This document shows, piece after piece, positions 19,915 through 28,724 of a DNA stretch of 64,000 nt. Source of the DNA: an uncultured Phycisphaerales bacterium (GTDB taxonomy: Bacteria; Planctomycetota; Phycisphaerae; Phycisphaerales; SM1A02); assembly GCA_905480395.1 (NCBI GenBank), contig CAJQQE010000002.1, positions 1-64,000 on the forward strand, read 5' to 3'. The position numbers and the translations under genes are program-made. The notes below the pieces were generated by a model, which saw only the letters and a program-made list of their open reading frames with translations, was not told the DNA's origin and did not search any database. Within the stretch, counting starts at the first letter, position 1; every line of letters begins with the position of its first letter.

Positions 19915-20649
19915 ATGCTTATCAAGTTGCGCGGCATCTCGAAGATCTACCGAATAGGCGTGGAGACGATCCATGCGCTCAGAACCGTCGACCTTGAGAT
20001 CGGGGAGAACGAATTCGTGGCGATCATGGGGTCGTCGGGTTCGGGAAAGAGCACGCTGATGAACATCCTCGGGTGTCTCGACCGCCCGACGGAAGGCGAG
20101 TATCGGCTGGACGATCGCCGGACGGATCGCATGTCTTCAGCTGAACTTGCGTTGGTGCGGAATGAGCGTATTGGATTTATCTTCCAGTCTTTCGAATTGC
20201 TTAATCGCGCTACGGCGCTGCGAAACGTCGAACTCCCTTCGGTCTACGCCCGGGGGGAACGGAAAAAAGATCGACGGGCGCGAGCGCTCGGGGCGCTTGA
20301 TCGAGTCGGTCTCGCGGACCGCGTGCACCATCGGCCCAACCAGTTGTCAGGTGGACAGAAGCAGCGAGTCGCCATTGCGCGAGCCTTGCTGAATCGACCT
20401 GCGATTCTGCTCGCGGATGAACCGACCGGAAATCTGGATTCGACGACCACCGCGGATATTCTTGGTCTCTTCAATCGGCTCCATGAAGAAGGCCAGACGG
20501 TGATCATTGTCACCCATGAAGACGAGGTGGCGGCTCATTGTCGGCGAGTGATTCGCCTTCACGATGGTCGCGTCGCAAGCGATCTTCCCATTGGCGAAGA
20601 TCCTGCAGGCCGCCTTGCTCCACGGGTCCCGGCCGAAGGAGTGGGCTGA
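19915..20649 (+). CDS. ABC transporter ATP-binding protein, MacB/LolD type
   Basis: This 244-residue ATPase energises the exporter. The Walker A motif GSSGSGKSTL is near residue 39, the signature LSGGQKQRVAIARAL near 143 and Walker B ILLADEPTGNLD near 163, followed by a conserved histidine in VTHE. The order and wording match the LolD/MacB branch, which acts in mechanotransmission or outer-membrane lipoprotein release. The ATG at 19915 lies 20 bases after the adaptor gene, and the frame upstream of it is not family-like. Its stop overlaps the next start by one base (TGATG). Confidence 0.95.
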   Translation: MLIKLRGISKIYRIGVETIHALRTVDLEIGENEFVAIMGSSGSGKSTLMNILGCLDRPTEGEYRLDDRRTDRMSSAELALVRNERIGFIFQSFELLNRATALRNVELPSVYARGERKKDRRARALGALDRVGLADRVHHRPNQLSGGQKQRVAIARALLNRPAILLADEPTGNLDSTTTADILGLFNRLHEEGQTVIIVTHEDEVAAHCRRVIRLHDGRVASDLPIGEDPAGRLAPRVPAEGVG

Positions 20650-21890
20650 TGTTTCATCCATCTTTTTGGATTCAAGCGGTGGTGCTGGCGTTCTCGCAGA
20701 TTCGTGCGAATCTGGGCCGGAGCCTTCTCACCGCCTTGGGGATCATCGTGGGGGTGGCAAGCGTCACTGCGGTCATCGCGGCGTTGGTCGGACTGAAGAC
20801 CAAAGTGCTCGGAGAGTTCGAATCGTTCGGGGCCAATCGCCTCTTCATTTTTCCGGATCGCCCGGACGACGTACCGAAGAACATGTATCCGTGGAAGGAT
20901 GTACGGCTCAAGATCGAGGAGGTCGAGGCACTTGAGCTCAACTGCCCATCGATCCGTTGTCTGACCCCCGTCACGTCGCTCGGCATGAGCGCGCAGTTCG
21001 GCGATCGGCTCATCGAGGGATTGAATGTCACGGGGATCCGTCCGGCATGGCACGAGACCGAAAACCGAGCCATCCTATCGGGCCGGCCTTTTAACTCGAT
21101 CGACGAAGCAAATGCTCGGCAGGTTTGCCTGGTGAACGAGTCGGCGATTGAAGAACTCAGATTACCCACGGAGCCGGTGGGAACGCACGTTCTCCTCGGC
21201 GGGCGCCGTTATCTGGTGGTCGGAGTGGTGGAGACGATTCAATCCAGCATGTTGGGCATGAATACGTCGACGACGGAAGTATTTGTCCCGTTCGCGATCG
21301 CCTCTCGGATCAAGGATGACGATTTCTTCTTCCGGATTGCTGCGATGATCGAATCGCCGGATCTGGCGAGTGAAGCAAAAAGTGAGGTCCGATTTGTCCT
21401 GAGAAAAATGCGGGGACTCGGTCCAGACGAGCCTGATACTTTTCAGGTCGCCGCCATCGATCAGTTCATCGATCAATTCCGAGCGTTGGCCGCCGGGATT
21501 ACCGCGATCGCTGGCGGAATCGTCGGGGTCAGTCTCCTGGTCGGAGGGATCGGCATCATGAACATCATGCTGGTATCCGTCAGTGAGCGAACCCGGGAGA
21601 TCGGGCTTCGCAAGGCGATCGGAGCGACACCGGCGGCCATTCTGTTGCAATTCCTGCTGGAAGCGGTGGTGCTTTGTCTGGTTGGCGGTGCGATGGGTGT
21701 AGTCGTGGGGGAGATGTTGGCATTTGGATTAACCTTGATTCCGGATGCAGGACTAGACGAGGCCCACGTTCCGCTCTGGGCGATCATCATGAGCTTCACG
21801 TTCAGTGCGGCGGTGGGACTGATCTTCGGTATGTTCCCCGCGATCAAGGCTTCCCGGCTCGATCCGATCGATGCGCTGAGACACGAATGA
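20649..21890 (+). CDS. ABC transporter permease, MacB/FtsX family
   Basis: A permease of 413 residues has the MacB plan. One N-terminal helix (LGRSLLTALGIIVGVASVT) is followed by a large periplasmic domain (about residues 55-270). Three C-terminal helices form the FtsX region, with GGIGIMNIMLVSVSERTREI and GLRKAIGA marking the family. In Escherichia coli MacB the ATPase and permease are fused; here they are separate, one-base-overlapping genes. The next gene, the outer-membrane channel, overlaps by four bases (ATGA). Confidence 0.93.
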   Translation: MFHPSFWIQAVVLAFSQIRANLGRSLLTALGIIVGVASVTAVIAALVGLKTKVLGEFESFGANRLFIFPDRPDDVPKNMYPWKDVRLKIEEVEALELNCPSIRCLTPVTSLGMSAQFGDRLIEGLNVTGIRPAWHETENRAILSGRPFNSIDEANARQVCLVNESAIEELRLPTEPVGTHVLLGGRRYLVVGVVETIQSSMLGMNTSTTEVFVPFAIASRIKDDDFFFRIAAMIESPDLASEAKSEVRFVLRKMRGLGPDEPDTFQVAAIDQFIDQFRALAAGITAIAGGIVGVSLLVGGIGIMNIMLVSVSERTREIGLRKAIGATPAAILLQFLLEAVVLCLVGGAMGVVVGEMLAFGLTLIPDAGLDEAHVPLWAIIMSFTFSAAVGLIFGMFPAIKASRLDPIDALRHE

Positions 21891-23632
21891 ACGACAGGAT
21901 TCTCGATATGCATTGCTTCGGTCGACAACGACGGATTCAAGTGACCGGAATGGTCTTTGTTTCAGTACTGTTCGTGGGCTGCGGAGAGACCGGAATTTTC
22001 AAGGTCAAGACGCCCTACTGGAATCCGGCGCCGCAGCAGGTTGATGCCATTGCGCCGATGGATCTTGCATCTCGGAGCATCGTTCCGCCGCAAAAGCCTG
22101 ACGACGCCATGGAGGAACTGCTTGCTCAGGAACTTCCGATCGAGGCGCCGACGACTCAACGGACGGTTTCGATTGTTGAAGTCCGACAGGCAGTTCTGGA
22201 AGGGAACCTCGAGCTGAAGACGGAGCTTGTCTCGCCGAAAATTGCGAGAGCGAATCTTGGTGCGGAAGAGGCCAAATTCGAAGCGACGATTTTCGCGGGG
22301 TATACCCGCAACGATCAAGGCGTGGTGACGAATCTGGAGCAAGGCGAACCGACCAGTAGCGATGAATTCTTGGCGGGCCTCCGACTTCCGCTGGCGAGCG
22401 GGGGGACACTTACCGTCGACACTTTGGCGACCCAGAGCGATCTGCCAACGAGTTTCGCAAACGCAGAACCTTGGGAGTCGAATGTTCGTTTTTCGATCTC
22501 TCAGCCGTTGCTGCGTGGGGCTGGGGTCGTGAATACCGCGTCCATTCGGATCGCGAAATGGAACCGGAATCTCGCGGATGCGCGCTTGAAACTCGCGGCG
22601 ATTCGAATCCTTTCGGATGCAGATAAGGCGTACTGGAGACTGTACGAGGCATGGCGAGAACTGGATGTTCGCAAGAGTCAGTATCAACTCGCGGTGAGTC
22701 AGCTTGATCGTGCCCAACGCCGACTCAACGCCGGCGATGCCCCAGAAATCGACGTGATCCGCGCGCGAAGTGGCGTCGGTCGTGTCCTTGAATCCATCAT
22801 CCGCGCCGATGCCACACTCCGCCAACGGCAGCGGGCGCTCAAGCAAATCATGAATCTTGCAGATCTGCCGATCGATTCGGCGACGGCACTCGAGCCCGGT
22901 ACCGAGCCCGATCCGATTCGAATCGAACTGGATGGCGACAAACTCGCGGCCGAAGCAGTGAATAACCGGATGGAAATGCTCGAACTGGAGATCCAACTCT
23001 CCATCGATGCCACCACCGTCGACACTCGTCGCAATGAGGCACTTCCGGTCTTTGCCTTCGAGTATCGATATTCCATTCAGGGTGACGACGCATCCTTTGA
23101 TTCGTCCTACGCATCGCTCGGAGATTCGGATTCCCATCGGATCGGACTCAATGGTGAGGTACCGATTGGAAATGAACAGCGAGAGAATCGGCTTTCGGCG
23201 GCCATCCTGCAACGCGTTCAACGGCTGGCGAGTAAAGAGAGTCGCGCTCAGAGCATCCGAGTTGAAGTCTATGACGCCTTGGATCGGCTCAAGCAATCGT
23301 GGCAGTCGATTCTGGCGGCAAGGCTTGAGACCATGCTGGCTGCCCGGACGCTTCAAGGCGAAGAACGTCAGTTCGACGTCGGGCTTCGAACATCGACTGA
23401 CGTCCTCGATGCGCAAAGCAGACTGGCGGATGCCCAAAGCCGAGAAGTCCAGGCACTCTCGGCCTATCAGATCGCACTGATTGACATCGCTTTCGCAACC
23501 GGCACTCTGCTTGGTCAGTCCAAGGTGGAGTTTGAGGAGTCAGACGGGGCAATCTCGGTGAGAGAAGAAGGCGGGTCCGCCGCGACGAGTGAATCGATGC
23601 CATTGGGCGATGCAGAACGAATTGCGGAATAG
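21887..23632 (+). CDS. TolC-like outer-membrane efflux protein
   Basis: The 581-residue protein shows the outer-membrane efflux family plan with two repeats of coiled-coil helices (around residues 110-330 and 390-550). Examples are RLKLAAIRILSDADKAYWRLYEAWREL and STDVLDAQSRLADAQSREVQALSAYQIAL. An N-terminal hydrophobic stretch ends in LFVGC, so it may be a lipoprotein like many TolC relatives, although the lipobox is not ideal. The start at 21887 overlaps the permease stop by four bases; an internal ATG at 21908 is an alternative. It completes the exporter operon. Confidence 0.9.
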   Translation: MNDRILDMHCFGRQRRIQVTGMVFVSVLFVGCGETGIFKVKTPYWNPAPQQVDAIAPMDLASRSIVPPQKPDDAMEELLAQELPIEAPTTQRTVSIVEVRQAVLEGNLELKTELVSPKIARANLGAEEAKFEATIFAGYTRNDQGVVTNLEQGEPTSSDEFLAGLRLPLASGGTLTVDTLATQSDLPTSFANAEPWESNVRFSISQPLLRGAGVVNTASIRIAKWNRNLADARLKLAAIRILSDADKAYWRLYEAWRELDVRKSQYQLAVSQLDRAQRRLNAGDAPEIDVIRARSGVGRVLESIIRADATLRQRQRALKQIMNLADLPIDSATALEPGTEPDPIRIELDGDKLAAEAVNNRMEMLELEIQLSIDATTVDTRRNEALPVFAFEYRYSIQGDDASFDSSYASLGDSDSHRIGLNGEVPIGNEQRENRLSAAILQRVQRLASKESRAQSIRVEVYDALDRLKQSWQSILAARLETMLAARTLQGEERQFDVGLRTSTDVLDAQSRLADAQSREVQALSAYQIALIDIAFATGTLLGQSKVEFEESDGAISVREEGGSAATSESMPLGDAERIAE

Positions 23633-23662
23633 AGAATTCTTGGACCGGTGATCTGCGGCGAT

Positions 23663-24094
23663 TCAGGAATCCTGCCCGAGTACCTCTTCATCGGCAATGC
23701 CGATGGCTTGGATCGCGATCTCACGCAGTTTGTGATCCACATGCTCATCCGCCGCGAGGTCTCTCAATGCAGAGAGAAGGCGGTCTGGTCGCTGCCTGGT
23801 GATCCAACAGTGGTGCCGAACGACTCCGGCCGCGATGGTGGCGGCATAGTGGCGGGCGGCAAGCCGGCGGTCGGTCGCGTGCTCGCCACTGAGGCGTAAG
23901 GTTTTGAATCCGCTCTTAAGCAGCCGGAGCCGGCGGAGGTCCTGTTCGGGATCCGAATCAGCGATGCAGATGGCGTCTGCGGCATTTGGTCGGTCGGAGA
24001 TCAACTCGGCGGCGAGCCAATCAACGGCGCTTCGCTCGGGCTCAGATCCGATCGCGAGCGCCCAGCGCAGTGAATCGGTGAGGGGATCGGTCAT
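23663..24094 (-). CDS. Small protein coupled to the sigma factor gene
   Basis: I do not recognise this 143-residue protein. It is hydrophilic and alpha-helical, rich in Arg, Ala, Asp and Leu (for example LRRLRLLKSGFKTLRLSGEHA), without signal peptide or membrane helix. Its ATG overlaps the stop of the upstream sigma factor by four bases (ATGA), so it is made together with it. That position suggests an anti-sigma or accessory factor, but it lacks the membrane helix and the zinc motif of classical anti-sigma factors. The start was set by this overlap; the frame further upstream runs inside the sigma gene. Confidence 0.65.
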   Translation of the reverse strand: MTDPLTDSLRWALAIGSEPERSAVDWLAAELISDRPNAADAICIADSDPEQDLRRLRLLKSGFKTLRLSGEHATDRRLAARHYAATIAAGVVRHHCWITRQRPDRLLSALRDLAADEHVDHKLREIAIQAIGIADEEVLGQDS

Positions 24095-24840
24095 CGCGTG
24101 TTCTCCGTTAAGAGGCGTAGAAGATCCTGCGCTTCCGCATCGATCTGATCTGGCGAATCGACGGTTTCGCCGATCTCGGCGAGAATCGCGTGGCCGAGCG
24201 CTCGCTTTCCATTGACTAAAAACGAGGCGGCCTGTGGAACATCGCGGAGCTCGAAACGTTCGACCAGGCTTGCATAGGGGACGGGAGGGACACCGTTGAT
24301 CATGGGAAGCACCAGTCTTGCTTCGAGAATTTCCCACTCGACCTCCCGGTCTCGATCGATGAACGAGGTTCGCACCGTCTCGATCGCTCGGCGAAGGATG
24401 GTGGCAACCCAGTGCCGAGTAAATGCCTGCTCGGGATCATCCGTGGATTGGTCACTTGGCGTCGGAGAACCTTCGACATCGAGTGATGCCACTTTGCCAT
24501 GTTCTGGGTGACGCTTGAGCGAACGGTGACGCCGGTGGTAATCACGGACGTAGTTTCCGATCGATCGAAAGAGAAGTCCTCTAAAACGTCCTCGATCTCG
24601 ATCAGCGTGGGCCGGTAGATTGCGTTCAAGAATCACGTCGGCGACGAAGCCCTGCACGATGTCGTTCGCTTCTTCCGCGGAGCATCCGCCCGCTCGAACG
24701 CATGCAAAGAGCGATGGCCAATATCGTCGAACCAGACGGTCCAACGACGCCGACCGGGATGGTGAATCGAGGCTCCCAGCGTCGAGAACCATCGACCAGT
24801 CGGTGAGGCTTTGTTCGGATCGACGATGTTGCTCGCTCAT
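24091..24840 (-). CDS. RNA polymerase sigma factor of the ECF/sigma-70 family
   Basis: A 249-residue regulator. Region 2 is seen in LDRLVRRYWPSLFACVRAGG followed by ANDIVQGFVADVILE and the promoter-melting part FRGLLFRSIGNYVRDYHRR. The remainder, with PYASLVERFELRDVPQAASF and VNGKRALGHAILAEI, corresponds to a divergent region 4. The wording fits the large ECF groups of Planctomycetota. No membrane anti-sigma gene lies next to it; the coupled small protein downstream is the only candidate partner. Confidence 0.85.
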   Translation of the reverse strand: MSEQHRRSEQSLTDWSMVLDAGSLDSPSRSASLDRLVRRYWPSLFACVRAGGCSAEEANDIVQGFVADVILERNLPAHADRDRGRFRGLLFRSIGNYVRDYHRRHRSLKRHPEHGKVASLDVEGSPTPSDQSTDDPEQAFTRHWVATILRRAIETVRTSFIDRDREVEWEILEARLVLPMINGVPPVPYASLVERFELRDVPQAASFLVNGKRALGHAILAEIGETVDSPDQIDAEAQDLLRLLTENTR

Positions 24841-24928
24841 CTGTGATCATCCTCGTCGGTGGGGTGCCTTTCGATCCTATGGGATCGCGGCCGTCGGTCG
24901 AGTCCTGCCCCTGGGAATAGGCTGGAAT

Positions 24929-26212
24929 TCAGTCCAGCCGGGACTCGAGACACCAGCCTTCGATCCACAGACCGCGGGCGGGCCGGTCAGGATCGACCAG
25001 TGCCCAAGTTCGAATGTCGCGTTCCTTCATTCTCCGAGCGGTCTTGGCGGGCGCCGACCCCATCTTGACGACCAGATCGGGGGATCCATCCTCGAGTTTT
25101 AAGGTGATCCGATGAATAGGGTCATCGTTCACGGAAGTATTGGTCTTTTCGACGGCGGTGATCTGGCCGTGCACCACGACGCCTCGGATCACCAAACGGC
25201 GCCGACCGAGGCGATGGCGGAAGACCAGGCCCCACCCAATGCTGGCCGCGACTCCGATGAGCAGGAAGATCCACTCCGTATTGTCGGTCTTCGGGGTGCC
25301 GTTGAGGAGGAGCATCGACGGGAAGATGATGAATCCGGCGCTGAGGCCGCTCAGGATCAGAAGTGGAAAGGTGGTTCCGGTCCAGGCACGACGCTGCACC
25401 GCGGCGGGAATCTCTTGTCGTGGAACGGACTGTTCCTTCAGGCGTTCGAGCATCTCGTCGGTGACGAGGCGTTTGTTGATCGCCCCTCCGATCAGGCCGC
25501 CTTGGTTCTCGTAGGTCTTCACGGCTTCCGCGGCGAAGGTTCCTTCGACCGCATCGACGGCCCGTCGTGCGGCTTCGGGGTCATCCGCAATGGCGCCACC
25601 CGCGATGAACGCTTGATCGATGAATCGAACGCGAGCTTCGCCAGTGAGACGTTCATCCTGTTCGCGTTGAACCGAGAAAGTTCCATGACTGTACGACTCC
25701 GGCGGTCGAGTGCACATCACGCCTCGCGGTTCGATCGAGAGGGTGAGATCGTCAATCGAGATCATCGCGTCGATTAAGTCGCGGGTCATCAGTTCGCGGA
25801 CGGATTCCGCATTGGCGGTGATGATCATGAATCGGCGATTGAATTCGGGCTCGTTCTCTAGTTCGAGGGTCGGCATACCGGCCAGTTTCGACACGGCACC
25901 GAGCAGGAATTTGCTGGCCCCGCGACCGCGAGCCTGAATGGAGAACTCAGGCAGCATGATGTTGGGCCGGTGAAGGAACATCACGGTCCGGCGGATTTGT
26001 CGGCTGGTGCCGGCGTCAGACGACGAGAACTCGACCCAAGATGTATCTGCGACGACGTCGGTCCCCGCGCGGTGACTCCTGACGACGGCGTCATCGATCT
26101 TGAGGCTCGATTCCCCAATGGCCGCCTCGAGTGCGATCAGCGTTTCGGGAGGGATCTTCGCGGGTTGGAACCCGGACTGAAGCTCGTTCGATTCGTGGTT
26201 CTCATCGTTCAT
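24929..26212 (-). CDS. Membrane protein of unknown function
   Basis: I do not recognise the 427-residue product. A soluble N-terminal part of about 270 residues has alternating beta and alpha segments. Two membrane helices follow (TTFPLLILSGLSAGFIIF and WIFLLIGVAASIGWGLVF), then a C-terminal beta-rich part of about 90 residues (RRLVIRGVVVHGQITAVEK). The C-terminal half resembles DUF3592-like membrane proteins, which is only a weak comparison. The ATG at 26212 was chosen because GGGAG lies eight bases upstream. It stands alone between ssrA and the sigma factor gene, both on the same strand. Confidence 0.65.
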   Translation of the reverse strand: MNDENHESNELQSGFQPAKIPPETLIALEAAIGESSLKIDDAVVRSHRAGTDVVADTSWVEFSSSDAGTSRQIRRTVMFLHRPNIMLPEFSIQARGRGASKFLLGAVSKLAGMPTLELENEPEFNRRFMIITANAESVRELMTRDLIDAMISIDDLTLSIEPRGVMCTRPPESYSHGTFSVQREQDERLTGEARVRFIDQAFIAGGAIADDPEAARRAVDAVEGTFAAEAVKTYENQGGLIGGAINKRLVTDEMLERLKEQSVPRQEIPAAVQRRAWTGTTFPLLILSGLSAGFIIFPSMLLLNGTPKTDNTEWIFLLIGVAASIGWGLVFRHRLGRRRLVIRGVVVHGQITAVEKTNTSVNDDPIHRITLKLEDGSPDLVVKMGSAPAKTARRMKERDIRTWALVDPDRPARGLWIEGWCLESRLD

Positions 26213-26418
26213 GGGTAGCTCCCAGGGATGGATCGGCACGATCATGAGTCTATAAAAATCCCCGGTGGCCCGTTCGATCGCACGCCTTCGGAGCGGCCGT
26301 CGCCGCAGGGGTGGTCCGAGTCAGCGCTGGTCCGTTTCCTTCGGCATTCTGCCATAGGAGACGACCGCGGGGCATGGACAGACATGCACAGACATGCACA
26401 GGCAGGCATGGACATGAA

Positions 26419-26447
26419 AGAACCCTCGAGGGGTGCTCGAGGGTTCT
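26419..26447 (-). terminator. Terminator downstream of ssrA
   Basis: The 12-bp perfect stem AGAACCCTCGAG / CTCGAGGGTTCT has a five-base loop. It starts 13 bases after the tmRNA 3' end on the minus strand. The following T tract is short (TTC), so it may end transcription or simply protect the precursor 3' end. Just beyond lie two copies of GACATGCACA (26381-26400). Confidence 0.75.
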
Positions 26448-26460
26448 CTCATTTGATCAG

Positions 26461-26807
26461 TGGAGCCGGGGGGATTCGAACCCCCGTCCCAAAACGTGCT
26501 GAAGACCGCGTCTACGCGTGTAGTCGTCCCTTAATCTCGTTCACGACCCGGAGGGTCGACGGCCCAAGCCGTGAACAAGGCATGCGAATGTCTCGATCCT
26601 CCAAGGCATGCCAGCCCTTCAGATCCAGCCCGATGATTTGCGGATTCCCGCCCCATCGGGCGTCAGGCGGGAGTCCGTCACGGCGATCAGGCCGCGAGAG
26701 CGTACTGCGTGTTGGCAGATAAAATTTTGCATCCTTTTTACGTGGCATGGATGCTCCACGACGCGCAACGAAAAACAGTCATCGTCCGGTCGATACCAGT
26801 CGGCCCC
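26461..26807 (-). ncRNA. ssrA: Transfer-messenger RNA (tmRNA); predicted tag ANTQYALAA
   Basis: The RNA rescues stalled ribosomes and tags the unfinished protein for proteolysis. The 5' end GGGGCCGACTGGTATCGACC (from 26807 downward) pairs with the 3' acceptor strand CGGCTCC next to 26461. The T arm is GGGGG-TTCGAAT-CCCCC. The terminal CCA is not encoded: the discriminator A at 26461 is followed by CTG. A reading frame ending in YALAA and TGA occupies 26716-26687. The most likely resume codon is GCC at 26716-26714, giving the tag ANTQYALAA. Length is about 347 bases, normal for a one-piece tmRNA. Both ends were placed by acceptor-stem pairing. Confidence 0.95.
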
Positions 26808-26843
26808 AGTTGTCAAAGAGCAATGCCGCGAATCGGCTACGGA

Positions 26844-26849
26844 AGTATA
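26844..26849 (-). promoter_or_regulatory. Possible -10 box of ssrA
   Basis: TATACT on the minus strand lies about 37 bases before the mature tmRNA 5' end, which would give a short precursor leader for RNase P to remove. No good -35 box is 17 bases upstream. A TTGACA on the same strand nearly touches the tmRNA 5' end and is too close to serve it. Confidence 0.3.
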
Positions 26850-26937
26850 CGCTTCCATCGGGTCGATCTGACTGGTTCTTTCTTCCGATTCGTCGGAGTC
26901 TCTTGTGAATCGCTCCCCTTGAGTCGAGAATCGGGGC

Positions 26938-27420
26938 ATGACCACCAAACCCACCCGCATCCTCTTCATCTGCATGGGCAACATCTGCCGCTCACCGGCG
27001 GCCGAGGCGGTCTTCGTGAGTCTTTTGGATGATCGCGGATTGACCGATCGATTCCACATCGACAGCGCCGGAACCGGGGGTTGGCATGCGGGGGCGCCGG
27101 CGGATGCAAGATCACGGGCGGAGGGTGAACGACGAGGGTTCGAACTTTCGACGACTGCCCGCCAGGTTCACGACGGGGACTGGGAGGCTTTCGATCTGCT
27201 GGTCTGTATGGATCATGACAATGCGACGTTGCTGTCGGAGCGCGGCGCACCGGATCACAAGGTGCGGCTTCTGCTTGAATGGCATCCGGACTCAACGCAT
27301 CGAGAAGTGCCGGATCCCTACTACGGTGGGCCAGAGGGTTTCGTTCACATGTACGACCTGATCGAGTCGGCGTGCGAACGCTTGCTCGAAGAGCTGGAAG
27401 CCTCGTCGGCCGCGGACTGA
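26938..27420 (+). CDS. Low-molecular-weight protein-tyrosine phosphatase
   Basis: A cytoplasmic phosphatase of 160 residues. The phosphate-binding loop CMGNICRS is at residues 12-19, with the nucleophile cysteine and the arginine of the C-x5-R motif. The general-acid aspartate is in VPDPYYGG near residue 122. Length and layout are those of the family, which includes arsenate reductase-like and tyrosine phosphatase members. The DPYYG context favours phosphatase. The start codon lies 130 bases from the divergent ssrA gene. Confidence 0.93.
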   Translation: MTTKPTRILFICMGNICRSPAAEAVFVSLLDDRGLTDRFHIDSAGTGGWHAGAPADARSRAEGERRGFELSTTARQVHDGDWEAFDLLVCMDHDNATLLSERGAPDHKVRLLLEWHPDSTHREVPDPYYGGPEGFVHMYDLIESACERLLEELEASSAAD

Positions 27421-27442
27421 TCAGCCGACGGATCGCCTTCGA

Positions 27443-28627
27443 TCATTCCTTCGAGAAGACGGGCCAGACGACCGGCGGGTCCTGCATGGCGTCGATGGCG
27501 TCCCAGGTCCCTCTTCTTCGGGTGTAGATCCGTACCTCCTCGATGAAGTACGCGAGGACCGCGGTCCGGTTGTCGAGATGCTCGGGCCATACCGCATCGA
27601 GAAGATCGACGGCGGTTTGCCCGTTGCCTTCGTAGATCAGATCAAGCATCACCGCCCAGAGTTCGCCGACCGCCTTCGTGTAGAAGGTGTCGTACGGTCC
27701 ATCCTCGGCGATCTCCTCGGACCAGTCGAAGGCACGCAGCGTCCGCTTCACTTCGTCGAATGCGTCCTGGTTGGGGGCTGGTCTCCGCATCGCGTCGGTG
27801 TCGAGTATCCACCCGTCGCCGAAGAATTGGTAGACGGTGCGAACATGTGGATTCAGGCAGGCGCCGCAGGCGAAGACGTATCGGTAATCGTCGATTGTCA
27901 CGATCTCCACGTTTCCGTCGCCGTCTACATCTTGAAACACCGCGTCGCAGCCGTCTTCCCGGGTCCAGGAAAGAACCACCGAGCCGTCGGGGGCGAGTCG
28001 ATAGCAGGTATACGTGGCGAAGCACTGGGTTCCTGAGCTGCTGTTCACGAAGATCACGTCGGCGAATTCATCGCCGTCGATACGTTCGGGCGCTTCGTCC
28101 ATCGTCCAGAGCCCAATGCTGCCTCCGCATCCATCGCATGGGTAGGCGACGCGTTCCGTACCGCCGGCATCGATCACTCGCAGTACGAACGGATAATCAG
28201 GACTAAAGGGATTTCGGCAGTGGAGTCGCTGCAACGTGTGCCCGGTCGAGAAAGTCCGAACGACTTCGACGCGATAGGCGGGGAGCGGGGGTGTCCATCC
28301 ACGGACCTCGGACCATCGAAACGCCTTGTAGGCGGGCCAGCTGAGCGTGGCGATACAGAGCAGGCTGATCCAGGCGATGGTGGACCAGGGAGGAAGTCGG
28401 AAGGCCCCTGACGAGGGTCGGATGCCGCATTCGGTGCAGACCTCCGATTCGGCATGCGTGCGGTCGTCGCCGCACTTCGGGCATCGACGGCTCGGATAGA
28501 CGAGTCGGGCGTGAATGAAGAGCAACGCGGTTCCGATCACCGCGATCGACGCGAGTGTCAGCGCCATGCCGACCTTGGGGGTCAGCACCGGGAGTTCGTA
28601 GCCGAAGATGACGTCAGACCAGCCCAT
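27443..28627 (-). CDS. Membrane protein with a zinc ribbon
   Basis: I do not recognise the full protein. The 394-residue product has a first membrane helix (MALTLASIAVIGTALLFIHA). Next is a zinc-ribbon-like motif, CPKCGDDRTHAESEVCTECG, at about residues 51-70. A second helix (AWISLLCIATLSWPAY) and a large domain probably outside the membrane follow. That domain includes DVDGDGNVEIVTIDDYRYVF, an FG-GAP/VCBS-like calcium loop. Function cannot be told. It is convergent with the phosphatase gene and ends 22 bases from it. Confidence 0.65.
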   Translation of the reverse strand: MGWSDVIFGYELPVLTPKVGMALTLASIAVIGTALLFIHARLVYPSRRCPKCGDDRTHAESEVCTECGIRPSSGAFRLPPWSTIAWISLLCIATLSWPAYKAFRWSEVRGWTPPLPAYRVEVVRTFSTGHTLQRLHCRNPFSPDYPFVLRVIDAGGTERVAYPCDGCGGSIGLWTMDEAPERIDGDEFADVIFVNSSSGTQCFATYTCYRLAPDGSVVLSWTREDGCDAVFQDVDGDGNVEIVTIDDYRYVFACGACLNPHVRTVYQFFGDGWILDTDAMRRPAPNQDAFDEVKRTLRAFDWSEEIAEDGPYDTFYTKAVGELWAVMLDLIYEGNGQTAVDLLDAVWPEHLDNRTAVLAYFIEEVRIYTRRRGTWDAIDAMQDPPVVWPVFSKE

Positions 28628-28724
28628 CGGATTCTCCTCTGTCCGGCAGACCTCGCGACGGATTCCTCCGAGCAGGATTCACTCGAGCCCTCGGAGTGGC
28701 GTCACGCCCGAAGGAGTTCTCCGG

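Noticed and set aside
21962-23437. A 491-codon minus-strand frame opposite the TolC-like gene
   Set aside because: No family resemblance or ribosome site, and the plus-strand gene is well supported by its operon.
26381-26460. Short repeats beside ssrA considered as an att site of an integrated element
   Set aside because: There is no integrase and no second copy of the tmRNA 3' end in the window.
26808-26820. TTGACA on the minus strand next to the tmRNA 5' end considered as its -35 box
   Set aside because: It almost touches the mature 5' end, so it cannot start this transcript at a normal distance.
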